In this document: one piece after another, positions 18,117 through 25,960 of the stretch
Position numbering within the stretch: position 1 is the first letter of the stretch
Layout of the letters: every line of letters begins with the position of its first letter
NCBI RefSeq assembly: GCF_034479515.1
Contig: NZ_CP140152.1
Coordinates: forward strand, 5,704,001-5,768,000
Length of the DNA stretch: 64,000 bases
Origin: Duganella zoogloeoides
GTDB lineage: Bacteria > Pseudomonadota > Gammaproteobacteria > Burkholderiales > Burkholderiaceae_D
Direction of reading: 5' to 3'
Notes under the pieces: model-generated
Told to the model about the DNA's origin: nothing
What the model saw: only the letters and a program-made list of their open reading frames with translations
Database searches by the model: none
Program-made: the position numbers and the translations under genes

Positions 18117-18919
18117 ACCGGTCCCTCCAGTTGTTCATAAACAGCGCTGGCAACCCGTGCCAGTTCGCCCTTATCGACGCCAGCGGACAGCGCATAGCCG
18201 AACTTCCCGTCAATCCAGTAAAACACGTTGACGTCGCCCTCTTTGGCAAACCGAAAGCCGGTGTCCTTGTTGCGCGCCTGCTCCGTCGACACGTACAGCG
18301 TCAGGCGCTGGCCAGCGCCGTCGTGGTACATGAATTGCGCCACCGGCCCGCTGGCCCCGGGCAGCAGGCGCCCGCCGATCAGTTCATAGCCCAGCTTGCC
18401 CAAATGCGGCGGACGGATCTTGCTGCCCATGCGCTTCGACAGCCAGGTCACCAACTGGTCTTCCTGGTCGGCGCGAATTTCCACTGGCCGGCGCACGTCC
18501 GGGCTGTACACGGCATGGGCTATCGCGGCCTGGTGTGCCAGGCCGGACCACGCTGCCTGCTGATACGCGGGCGCTTGCTGCTCCATACGCGCCAGGGACT
18601 GGCCATTTGCCGCGCCGCGCAAGCCCCAGCCGGCGCCACCGCTCACCAACGCGATTGCCAGGCCCGCCGCCAGCGCCTGCCATTGCCAGTGCCGGTTGCG
18701 CTGCGGCGTGGTGGCCGCTGCCATGGGCGCCGGGACCGGTTCGCCCAGCACCGGATCGAACAGGCGATGCATGGCGTCGTTCTGGGCCGCGTAGGCGCGC
18801 ACGCGCGCAGCTTCCTCGGGGCGCTCTGCCAGGTAGGCGGCGACCTCGGCAGCGCGTGCGGCTGGCAGCCGGCCATCGACGTACGCGTGCACGTCGGCTT
18901 CAGTCACGGGTAGGTTCAT
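18113..18919 (-). CDS. Anti-sigma factor (transmembrane)
   Basis: 268 aa. The cytoplasmic N-terminal part TEADVHAYVDGRLPAARAAEVAAYLAERPEEAARV is the typical anti-sigma domain beginning. One membrane span follows at about 82-100 (WQALAAGLAIALVSGGAGWGL). The periplasmic remainder (PVEIRADQEDQLVTWLSKRMGSKIRPPHL) is shared by ECF-linked anti-sigma proteins. It overlaps the sigma gene by 4 bases, so the pair should be made together and hold the sigma factor inactive until a signal arrives. Confidence 0.9.
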   Translation of the reverse strand: MNLPVTEADVHAYVDGRLPAARAAEVAAYLAERPEEAARVRAYAAQNDAMHRLFDPVLGEPVPAPMAAATTPQRNRHWQWQALAAGLAIALVSGGAGWGLRGAANGQSLARMEQQAPAYQQAAWSGLAHQAAIAHAVYSPDVRRPVEIRADQEDQLVTWLSKRMGSKIRPPHLGKLGYELIGGRLLPGASGPVAQFMYHDGAGQRLTLYVSTEQARNKDTGFRFAKEGDVNVFYWIDGKFGYALSAGVDKGELARVASAVYEQLEGPV

Positions 18920-19434
18920 TTCACGACTTTCAACGGGTTCACGCGGGCGCCGCCGTCCATCAGGCTGCGCAGCTTTTCGCGGGCGCGCGCGAGCCGGGAC
19001 ATGACGGTTCCGACCGGGATGCCGAGTGTCGACGCCACTTCTTCATAACGCATGTCTTCCAGCCCGACCATCAGCAGGATCGCGCGCTGTTCTTCGCTCA
19101 GCAGGCGCAGCGCGGCATCCATCTCGCGCACCTGGATGCCGACCGTGCTGCGCTCCGCCATGGCCGGCATCGGCGTGTCATCGTCGAGCGGCTCGGTGAC
19201 CAGTGCGCCGCGCCGTATCTGATCGATGCGCATATTGTGCATGATCGCAAACAACCAGGCGCGCGCGTCCGTGCCGGGTTGCAGCGCGGCGCGCTGGGCC
19301 CACCCGCGTTCGAGCGTGTCCTGCACCAGGTCATCGGCCGCGGCGCGCTCGCCCACGAGCGCGCGCGCGTAGCGCCGCAGCCGCGGGACACACGCCAATA
19401 ACTCGGCGCCGGGATGAAGAGGCAGGACGCTCAT
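18916..19434 (-). CDS. ECF-type RNA polymerase sigma factor
   Basis: 172 aa. Region 2: ALVGERAAADDLVQDTLERGW with ARAWLFAIMHNMRIDQIRRG (about 26-76). Region 4: LSEEQRAILLMVGLEDMRYEEVASTLGIPVGTVMSRLARAREKLRSL (about 112-158). Followed by its anti-sigma and then DUF305, YVTN and UDG-like genes with 4- to 14-base overlaps, a single operon. The promoter it recognises is not identified. Confidence 0.94.
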   Translation of the reverse strand: MSVLPLHPGAELLACVPRLRRYARALVGERAAADDLVQDTLERGWAQRAALQPGTDARAWLFAIMHNMRIDQIRRGALVTEPLDDDTPMPAMAERSTVGIQVREMDAALRLLSEEQRAILLMVGLEDMRYEEVASTLGIPVGTVMSRLARAREKLRSLMDGGARVNPLKVVK

Positions 19435-19445
19435 GGAAACAGTGA

Positions 19446-19877
19446 CTACATCGCGCTGGCGGCCAGCTTCGGATCGATCTGCCAGGTTTCATTGACCAGT
19501 TTGCCGTCGCGGTAGGTCAACACGTAGCGCACCTTGATGGGGGCCTTGCCGTCGAATTGCACTGCCGCCGTGACGGTCGCACCCTTCGGATTGACTGACT
19601 CGGACGCACCCATGACGGTGACGCGCAGCGGCCCCATCGCGCCGAACTTGCTCCACACGGCGCCGATGGCGGCTGCACCGTCATAGCTGCCGTCGAGCGG
19701 TCCGCCAACCCAGGTCAGCCGCGCGTTGTCGGCGTAATCATGCACGATGGCGGCGTGTTCGCCGGCGCCAATGGCGGCGAAGTGCGCTTGCGCCATGTCG
19801 AGCGCGGGTCCGGCAACAGCCGTGGTGGCGATGCCGATGGTGCTGGCCAACAGGAACATCAGGTGGGTGGTTTTCAT
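19446..19877 (-). CDS. Exported NTF2/SnoaL-like protein
   Basis: 143 aa. A signal peptide of about 22 residues (MKTTHLMFLLASTIGIATTAVA) precedes one SnoaL-like cone: DMAQAHFAAIGAGEHAAIVHDYADNARLTWVGGPLDGSYDGAAAIGAVWSKF. It ends only 11 bases before the ECF sigma start, so it is the probable first gene of that operon. Function unknown; ligand binding or a lyase/isomerase-like role is possible. Confidence 0.8.
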   Translation of the reverse strand: MKTTHLMFLLASTIGIATTAVAGPALDMAQAHFAAIGAGEHAAIVHDYADNARLTWVGGPLDGSYDGAAAIGAVWSKFGAMGPLRVTVMGASESVNPKGATVTAAVQFDGKAPIKVRYVLTYRDGKLVNETWQIDPKLAASAM

Positions 19878-19965
19878 GGTTGCGGTCCAGTACAGGTTTG
19901 GTTAAAAAACAGGCTTGCTACAGGTGCAAACGTCATTGCCCGGTTTTTATTCCATGTATTTGTAT

Positions 19966-20850
19966 TTATTTTTTTGTGTTCATCAATTCTTCAAAGGCCA
20001 GCGCGGCGCGGCTGCGATGGCGTTCCGGGTGACGCAGCAACGAGAACCCACGCGCCGGCAGGACCAGCGCCGCGCGCACCAGCAAGCCTGCCTGCACATG
20101 CGATGCCACCACCAGTTCGGAAATCGCGGTGGCAAAGGGACCGGCCATCACCGCGCTGCGCACCGCCTCGTTGGACGGCAGGCTGAGGGCAACCTGCATT
20201 GCGGCGACCGGCACGCCCATGTCAGACAGCGCTTTCTCGAACGCCGAACGCGTGCCGGAACCGGTTTCGCGCAAAATCCATTGTGCCTCCACCAGGTCGG
20301 CAGCCGCCAGCGGCACCCCGGCAGCCCACGGATGGTCGGGCGCCACCACCACCACCAGCTGATCTTCTCCCACCGCTTCGATGGCCAGGGAGGGCTCGTC
20401 GATGGCGCCTTCGATGAAACCGAGATCGGCGCCACCCAGCAGGATGGCCTGTGCGACGTTGTCGGTATTGCCCACTTCCAGGGTGAGGTCGATGGCCGGG
20501 TAGGTTTGACTGAATTGCACGAGCAAGCGCGGCAGCCAATAACTCGCGATGGTCTGGCTGGCGTGGATTGCCAGCGTGCCGCGCCGCATCTGGCCCAGCT
20601 CCGACAACGTGTTTTCCGCTGCAAGCGCGCTGGCCAGCGTGCGTTGCGCTTCCTTCAAGAAAATCAGGCCGGCATCGGAGAGCTCAATACGTCGTCCTAT
20701 CCGATGGAACAGTGCCGTGCCATAGCGCTCTTCCAGGGCTTTGATCGATGAGCTGACGGCCGACGGGGATAGAAACAGCGCGGAAGCCGCCTGAGTAAGG
20801 TGCTGGCGTTGTGCGACTTCAACAAAAATGCGTAGCTGGTCCAATGTCAT
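19966..20850 (-). CDS. LysR-family regulator
   Basis: 294 aa from ATG 20850 (a TTG four codons upstream is the alternative). The N-terminal winged helix MTLDQLRIFVEVAQRQHLTQAASALFLSPSAVSSSIKALEERYGTALFHRIGRR is canonical. A periplasmic-binding-like effector domain follows (about 90-294). Divergent from the yeiH-type gene with a 100-bp AT-rich gap, the usual arrangement for LysR control of a neighbour. CysB/YeiE-like control of sulfur compounds is inference. Confidence 0.93.
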   Translation of the reverse strand: MTLDQLRIFVEVAQRQHLTQAASALFLSPSAVSSSIKALEERYGTALFHRIGRRIELSDAGLIFLKEAQRTLASALAAENTLSELGQMRRGTLAIHASQTIASYWLPRLLVQFSQTYPAIDLTLEVGNTDNVAQAILLGGADLGFIEGAIDEPSLAIEAVGEDQLVVVVAPDHPWAAGVPLAAADLVEAQWILRETGSGTRSAFEKALSDMGVPVAAMQVALSLPSNEAVRSAVMAGPFATAISELVVASHVQAGLLVRAALVLPARGFSLLRHPERHRSRAALAFEELMNTKK

Positions 20851-20950
20851 CGTTCGATCCAATCTAATGATTTGTAATTAATTATACGATGGACCGAACG
20901 AAATCAGCGTTCGATAATGCATGCACTGAACATCTGAACGAGAGTCGACC

Positions 20951-21961
20951 ATGACATCCCTGTATAAAAAATGCGCGCCATTTGTCCCCGGCCTGCTGCT
21001 GTGTGGCGCCGTCACGCTGGCCGCCTATGGACTGGAAGCTGCAGAAACCCACCTGTTCGGACGCGCGTGGCTTGAAAGCCTGGTCCTGGCGATCTTGCTC
21101 GGAACCGGACTGCGCACCGTCCACCGTCTCGATCAGCGTTTCGAGCCGGGCATCCACATGGGCGCCAAGTTGCTGCTTGAAATTGCCGTGGTGCTGCTGG
21201 GCGCATCCGTCAGCGCCGGCGCGCTGCTCGAAAACGGCATGGGACTGGTCGGTGGCATTGCCGGGGTGGTCGTGCTGGCGATTCTGTTCAGTTATTTCCT
21301 GGGCCGCAGCGCCGGTCTGCCGAAAAAGATGGCGATCCTGATCGCTTGCGGCAATTCGATTTGCGGCAACTCGGCGATTGCGGCGGTGGCCCCGGTGATC
21401 GACGCAGATGGCAAGGACGTAGCCGCCTCCATCGCCTTTACGGCGGTACTGGGTGTGGTGGTGGTGCTCGGGTTGCCATTGCTGGTCGGGCTGTTGTCAT
21501 TCACGCCGGTTCAATACGGCGTGTTTGCCGGGCTGACCGTGTATGCCGTGCCACAGGTACTGGCGGCAACGAGTTCGGTGTCCGCAGCCAGCGTACACAT
21601 TGGCACCCTGGTCAAGCTGGTGCGCGTGTTGATGCTGGGCCCGGTCGTGCTGGTGTTGTCTCTGATGGGAAGCGGACGGGGAGGCGCCCGTCTGAACGTC
21701 GCGCACCTGGTGCCGTGGTTTATCGTCGGCTTCCTTGCATTGCTGGGCTTGCGCTCGCTGGGCTGGATTCCGCAGGCAGCGCTGGCGCCAGCGCACGATG
21801 CCGCCAATTTCTTCACCATCATGTCGATGGCCGCGCTCGGCCTCGGCGTCGATGCCCGCGCTGTCCTGCGTGCCGGCGGCAAGGTTGCCGGGGTGGTCAT
21901 TTTTTCGCTGCTCGGCCTTGGTGTCATCAGTTTCGCCCTGATCAAATTTCTGGGTGTTTAA
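20951..21961 (+). CDS. YeiH-family (UPF0324) membrane protein, putative sulfate exporter
   Basis: 336 aa, about ten hydrophobic spans. The family signature ACGNSICGNSAIAAVAPVIDADGKDVAASIAFTAVLGVV is at about 131-170. KLLLEIAVVLLGASVS and the C-terminal HDAANFFTIMSMAALGLGVD also fit YeiH. The LysR gene is divergent, and a binding-protein gene follows after 47 bases, so all three likely form one sulfur-oxyanion module. Transport direction and substrate are not shown by sequence. Confidence 0.88.
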   Translation: MTSLYKKCAPFVPGLLLCGAVTLAAYGLEAAETHLFGRAWLESLVLAILLGTGLRTVHRLDQRFEPGIHMGAKLLLEIAVVLLGASVSAGALLENGMGLVGGIAGVVVLAILFSYFLGRSAGLPKKMAILIACGNSICGNSAIAAVAPVIDADGKDVAASIAFTAVLGVVVVLGLPLLVGLLSFTPVQYGVFAGLTVYAVPQVLAATSSVSAASVHIGTLVKLVRVLMLGPVVLVLSLMGSGRGGARLNVAHLVPWFIVGFLALLGLRSLGWIPQAALAPAHDAANFFTIMSMAALGLGVDARAVLRAGGKVAGVVIFSLLGLGVISFALIKFLGV

Positions 21962-22008
21962 GGACGTCGCAGTACGCCATCCATTTTCCACAAACGAAAG
22001 AAAACGCC

Positions 22009-22782
22009 ATGACATCACGTCACTATTTGACCGCGGCGCGCTGCAGCCTCGTTGTTGCAGTTGCGCTCACCGCTGGTGTCGCCAGTGCCCAGCAGCCGTT
22101 GCTGGTGTACGGCCCGGGTGGACCGGCTCCTGCGATGAAAGAGGCGGCGGCGGCATTCGAGCATGCGAACGGCATCAAAGTCACCGTCACGGCCGGCCCC
22201 ACGCCGAGCTGGATCGACCACGCAAAACAGGATGCGGACATCATCTACAGCGGTTCGGAAACGATGATGACGGACTTTACGTTAGCGATGGGCGGCAAGA
22301 TACAGGAGGCAAGCATTACCCCGCTATATATGCGTCCCCTGGCGATCCTGGTGCGTCCCGGCAATCCCAAGCACCTGCGCGGCGTGGCCGACCTGATGCA
22401 GCCCGGCGTGCGCCTGCTGGTGGTCAACGGTGCCGGCCAGAACGGCGTCTGGGAAGACATGGCTGGCCGCAAAGGCAGCATGGAGTCGGTGCGCAGGGTA
22501 CGCGCGAATATTGCCAGTTACGCACCCAACAGCGCGAGCGCGCGCGATACCTGGACCGCGCGCACCGACATCGACGCGTGGCTGATCTGGAATATCTGGC
22601 AGGTGTCGAACCCGCGCCTGGCCGACGTCGTGCCAATCGAACCTGATTATGCGATTTACCGCGATACCGGCGTGGCGTTGACTGAGCATGGCGCTGCCAA
22701 CCCGCAAGCGAAGCAGTTCATCGCATTCCTGCAATCGCCGCAAGGCAGCGCGATCTTTGCCAGGTGGGGCTGGCAGAAATAA
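22009..22782 (+). CDS. AcfC-like periplasmic substrate-binding protein
   Basis: 257 aa. Signal peptide to about residue 27 (VASAQQPLLVYGPGGPAPAMKEAAAAFE). The segments YGPGGPAP, GIKVTVTAGPTPSWIDHAKQDADIIYSGSETMMTDF and NIWQVSNPRLADVVPIE are like the accessory colonization factor AcfC, a sulfate/molybdate-type binding protein. It has no ABC partner here; the pairing with the YeiH-type gene suggests binding of a sulfur oxyanion. Confidence 0.8.
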   Translation: MTSRHYLTAARCSLVVAVALTAGVASAQQPLLVYGPGGPAPAMKEAAAAFEHANGIKVTVTAGPTPSWIDHAKQDADIIYSGSETMMTDFTLAMGGKIQEASITPLYMRPLAILVRPGNPKHLRGVADLMQPGVRLLVVNGAGQNGVWEDMAGRKGSMESVRRVRANIASYAPNSASARDTWTARTDIDAWLIWNIWQVSNPRLADVVPIEPDYAIYRDTGVALTEHGAANPQAKQFIAFLQSPQGSAIFARWGWQK

Positions 22783-22930
22783 TGAGTGCCGGATTGTCGG
22801 CCTGCGGTGGGTTTCAGTATGTTCAAGTACCGCGTGCAGCGCGTTGCACTGCGGCGGTAACGATTCCTGGACAAAATGGACAATAGCGCACCATCGCGCG
22901 GAGCGGTCTACGGGCTTGCCGGACAGCGAC

Positions 22931-23040
22931 TGTCCGCTTTTGGCCGAATCCTGCCGGTGGAGCCAGCATAGCAGGTTGCCGTGTTGAAAATCTAGCGGTA
23001 GTCGTGACAGGCCGGTACCGACCCAAAGCAGCCCTTCGCA
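22931..23040 (+). repeat. Dispersed cassette repeat, copy B
   Basis: Head TGTCCGCTTTTGGCCG, middle GCCAGCATAGCAGGTTGCC, tail GGTACCGACCCAAAGCAGCC. It lies 20 bases beyond the stop of the minus-strand CDF transporter gene and fills most of the gap after the AcfC-like gene. Confidence 0.85.
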
Positions 23041-23060
23041 TAGATGCGATCGCTCTTTGA

Positions 23061-24128
23061 TTATTTCAGTTTAAGAATTCGCCTTGCCCCGTTGAGCACG
23101 ATGATCCCGATAACCGTTCCGACCACTAGGTCAGGATATGGCGAGCCGGTCCACGTAACCAATGCCCCAGCCAGAATCACGCCAACGTTTGCAATCACAT
23201 CGTTCGCTGAGAAAATATAGCTCGCTTTCATATGCGCACCGCGATCACGTTTCTTTGCAATCATCACGAGGCATGCCACGTTCGCGATCAGTGCAAGAGC
23301 ACCAACCCCCATCATTAGCGACGATTCCGGCTCGCTGCCAAACGCGAACCGGCGAAGGACCTCGCCCAGCGCGCCGACTGCCAGGACCAACTGGAGCCAG
23401 CCGGCGAGATGAGCAGCGCGCGTCTTCAGCGCCGCGGCGCGGCCGACAGCGTACAAGGCCAGGCCATACACCGCTGCGTCGGCGAACATATCGAGGGAAT
23501 CTGCAACCAATCCGGCAGACTGGGCGACTAGTCCCCACACCATCTCGATGACAAACATGACCGCGTTGATTGCGAGGAGTAAGCGGAGGGTTCTTGACTC
23601 AGATGCGTCCCCCGCCTCATCACTGCCGGCATCGGTTGCTGAAAAATCTTCGCGCGAGCCAATCAGGTGGGAACCCAGCTGCAGCGGAATGAGCTTCGCC
23701 AATATTGGTTCCAACGGTCCCGTGTGTGCCACGTGAAGCTGCCGCCGCCCGAGATCGAAATCGAGCTTTTTGATGCTGACAATGTCACCAAGAACCAGCC
23801 GGATCATGTTCTCCTCCGATGGACAGTCCATCTTTGGGATGCCGAGGGTGCTGATCGTGCTTACCGCTTGCGCCCGCAGCTTTGCTGGCTGCGATCCTCT
23901 CAGCTCGACACCCAACCGTAGCGGCTGGAGCGCATCAACGATTGCGTCAGGCGAGCCTTGGTGCAGCGCCGTTATTGTTCGTGTACTGAGATTGAAGGAT
24001 ATTTTCTCGATGTCCGGCACATTGCTTAACGCCATCCGGATAAGGTTTTCCTCCGAAGGACAGTCCATTTTAGACACGAACAGTTCGGTTTCAAGACCGG
24101 CGGCTGAGAGAGATTGATCGGGGGCCAT
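23061..24128 (-). CDS. CDF-type cation efflux protein with two N-terminal metal-sensor-like repeats
   Basis: 355 aa. Two ferredoxin-like repeats each begin with KMDCPSEE (Cys23 and Cys102), resembling HMA-like modules. A membrane domain follows (about 181-350) with NAVMFVIEMVWGLVAQSAGLVADSLDMFADAAVYGLALYAVG, the CDF helix II signature with HxxxD replaced by DSLDMFAD, and FSANDVIANVGVILAG. Likely exports a divalent cation such as Zn, Cd or Co to the periplasm for CzcCBA. Same direction as the merR gene, 108 bases downstream of it. Confidence 0.85.
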   Translation of the reverse strand: MAPDQSLSAAGLETELFVSKMDCPSEENLIRMALSNVPDIEKISFNLSTRTITALHQGSPDAIVDALQPLRLGVELRGSQPAKLRAQAVSTISTLGIPKMDCPSEENMIRLVLGDIVSIKKLDFDLGRRQLHVAHTGPLEPILAKLIPLQLGSHLIGSREDFSATDAGSDEAGDASESRTLRLLLAINAVMFVIEMVWGLVAQSAGLVADSLDMFADAAVYGLALYAVGRAAALKTRAAHLAGWLQLVLAVGALGEVLRRFAFGSEPESSLMMGVGALALIANVACLVMIAKKRDRGAHMKASYIFSANDVIANVGVILAGALVTWTGSPYPDLVVGTVIGIIVLNGARRILKLK

Positions 24129-24236
24129 GAGATTGAACAGTGGATGCTAATGGCGCAAGGGTAAACCTTCAACCTACTTGAACGTCAAGCTTTGATATCC
24201 AACGATCTGTCTGGCCGACTGTTACGACAACCTTCG

Positions 24237-24641
24237 TCAACGAGGGGGAGTCAGAGCGTCAATAATGCGGCAATCTGCTACCCGGCCACCTCGGCATGAT
24301 GTCAAAAGGCGTGACAGGTGCTCTTTTAATTCGATGAGATCAGCGATTTTCTGTTCGACTTCAGCCAAGTGCTGTTCGGTGAGGGCCATTACGGTACAGC
24401 AGTCACCATCACCCTGATCTGAGAACGCCAATAAACTTCGCACCTGGTCGATCGTGAAGCCGATTTCTCTAGCTCGACGGACGAAGGTCAGCCTCGCCAA
24501 ATCGTTGTCTCCATAGATACGATAGTTGCTGTTCGACCGCGAGGGAGACTCCAGCAGCCCGATCTTTTCATAATAGCGAATCGTCGCAGATGGGGTCGCT
24601 GCCACGCTGGCGAGCTGGCCGATTGTAAAATTAGTACGCAT
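24237..24641 (-). CDS. MerR-family heavy-metal regulator (ZntR/CadR/PbrR-like)
   Basis: 134 aa. N-terminal winged HTH FTIGQLASVAATPSATIRYYEKIGLLESPSRSNSNYRIYGDNDLARLTFVRRAREIGFTIDQVRSLL. The dimerisation helix follows, with a DCC pair near residue 80 and Cys residues in TSCRGGRVADC near the end, as expected for Zn/Cd/Pb sensors. Divergent from czcC; its start codon is 5 bases from the -35 of the czc promoter, so the operator overlaps its own translation-start region. Confidence 0.92.
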   Translation of the reverse strand: MRTNFTIGQLASVAATPSATIRYYEKIGLLESPSRSNSNYRIYGDNDLARLTFVRRAREIGFTIDQVRSLLAFSDQGDGDCCTVMALTEQHLAEVEQKIADLIELKEHLSRLLTSCRGGRVADCRIIDALTPPR

Positions 24642-24645
24642 TTAC

Positions 24646-24676
24646 TTGACCTTAAAGTGACTTCAAGGTTTATAAA
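24646..24676 (+). promoter_or_regulatory. MerR-type czc promoter and operator
   Basis: -35 TTGACC (24646-24651) and -10 TATAAA (24671-24676) are 19 bases apart, the over-long spacer that MerR regulators untwist. The dyad ACCTT-n11-AAGGT (24649-24669) fills the spacer. The czcC ATG is at 24710. Confidence 0.88.
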
Positions 24677-24709
24677 GTCAGATCGTCACTCCGTCAAGTT
24701 AATTCCATC

Positions 24710-25957
24710 ATGCGCATCAGAATCCATGAATCTGTTACTGCAGTCCTGCTGTTCATATGCATGACTGCACAGCCCGCTTTTGCTCAAGGCGCGGCACTGA
24801 CATTAAGCGATGCCGTCGAAAAGGCATTGGCTCAGGCGCCACAAATCCAAGCTGCTGATGCGGCACTGCGCGCGGCAGAAGCCAACGTGCAGCTATCTGG
24901 CTTGCGGCCAAATCCAACACTGTCAGTGGAGGCCGAAAACGTAATGGGCTCAGGTCGGTATGCTGGCTTCGGCGGCGGCGAGAAGACCATTGCGTTTTCA
25001 GTACCCCTTGAACTGGGAGGAAAACGGCAGGCTAGGGTGCGCGTAGCCCAAGCCGAGCGCACCGCTGCCGGCATTGGTACTCGTACCGCCCAAGCTGACC
25101 TGACGCTGCAGGTGACAGAAGCTTTTATCGGCCTGGCCGCCAGCGAGCGGCAGGCGAAGATAGCGATAAGTAATCATGAGCTTGCTGAACGCGCCTACCA
25201 CGCGGCACGAGAGCGAGTGCGCGCCGGGAAAGCGTCACCGATCGATGAACAACGCGCCGACGTCTTACGCATCAATGCCGAGGTGCGATCTTCCAAATCG
25301 ACGCGCGCGGTTGAGCTGGCCCGTTCGACAATCGCGCGATTGACAGGCATCTCTCAACCGATCACTGTTGTGTCGCCCTGGTTCGAGCGGATCGACGGCA
25401 ATAACCCAGTATCTCCTGTTAGCCAGAGCTTAGGATTTGCCGCAGCTGAGGCTAACGTCGCTGCCGCCAGCGCCCGCATCGACGCGGCTAGTCGCGACCG
25501 CACTCCGGACGTCACGCTGACGATCGGGATGCGCCGATATGGCGACACTTCCGACAAGGCGGCGGTACTAGGTTTGACGGTTCCACTGCCATTGTTTAAC
25601 CGGGGTACCGCCGTGGTGGCGCGGTCCCAGGCCGAATACGATCGCGCAGTATCGGCACGACGTGCTGTCGTGCTCGAATTTGAGCAGTCGATTGCGCAAG
25701 CAGACAGTGACGTTGCCGACGCCCTCGCGGCTGCACGTGCGGCCAACGGTCCGGCCCTGGCCGCCGCCGAGGAAGCGGCGCGAATCGCACGGATCGGCTA
25801 CCGCGAAGGCAAGTTTCCGCAACTCGAACTGATTGAGGCTGAGCGTGCGCTGGCGGAGACCCGTGAGGCTTCGGTTACTGCGCTGACGGCACTGCACACG
25901 TCGCGTGCACGTCTGGCGCACCTCCAAGGTTTTAAGTCTCCAATTTATAAGGATTGA
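24710..25957 (+). CDS. czcC: CzcC-type outer-membrane efflux protein
   Basis: 415 aa. Signal peptide to about residue 26 (CMTAQPAFAQG). TolC-like alpha-barrel repeats: LTLSDAVEKALAQAPQIQAADAALRAAEANV, then GLRPNPTLSVEAENVMGSG, and the second repeat LGFAAAEANVAAASARIDAASRDRTPDVTLTIGMRRYG. The trimeric channel of an RND metal pump. First gene of czcCBA, right after the MerR-type promoter. Confidence 0.92.
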   Translation: MRIRIHESVTAVLLFICMTAQPAFAQGAALTLSDAVEKALAQAPQIQAADAALRAAEANVQLSGLRPNPTLSVEAENVMGSGRYAGFGGGEKTIAFSVPLELGGKRQARVRVAQAERTAAGIGTRTAQADLTLQVTEAFIGLAASERQAKIAISNHELAERAYHAARERVRAGKASPIDEQRADVLRINAEVRSSKSTRAVELARSTIARLTGISQPITVVSPWFERIDGNNPVSPVSQSLGFAAAEANVAAASARIDAASRDRTPDVTLTIGMRRYGDTSDKAAVLGLTVPLPLFNRGTAVVARSQAEYDRAVSARRAVVLEFEQSIAQADSDVADALAAARAANGPALAAAEEAARIARIGYREGKFPQLELIEAERALAETREASVTALTALHTSRARLAHLQGFKSPIYKD

Positions 25958-25960
25958 CCC

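Noticed and set aside
22931..23040. Repeat copies as integron attC sites
   Set aside because: No inverse core/core pair (RYYYAAC, GTTRRRY) and no integron-type integrase with its extra helix; the element has different ends.
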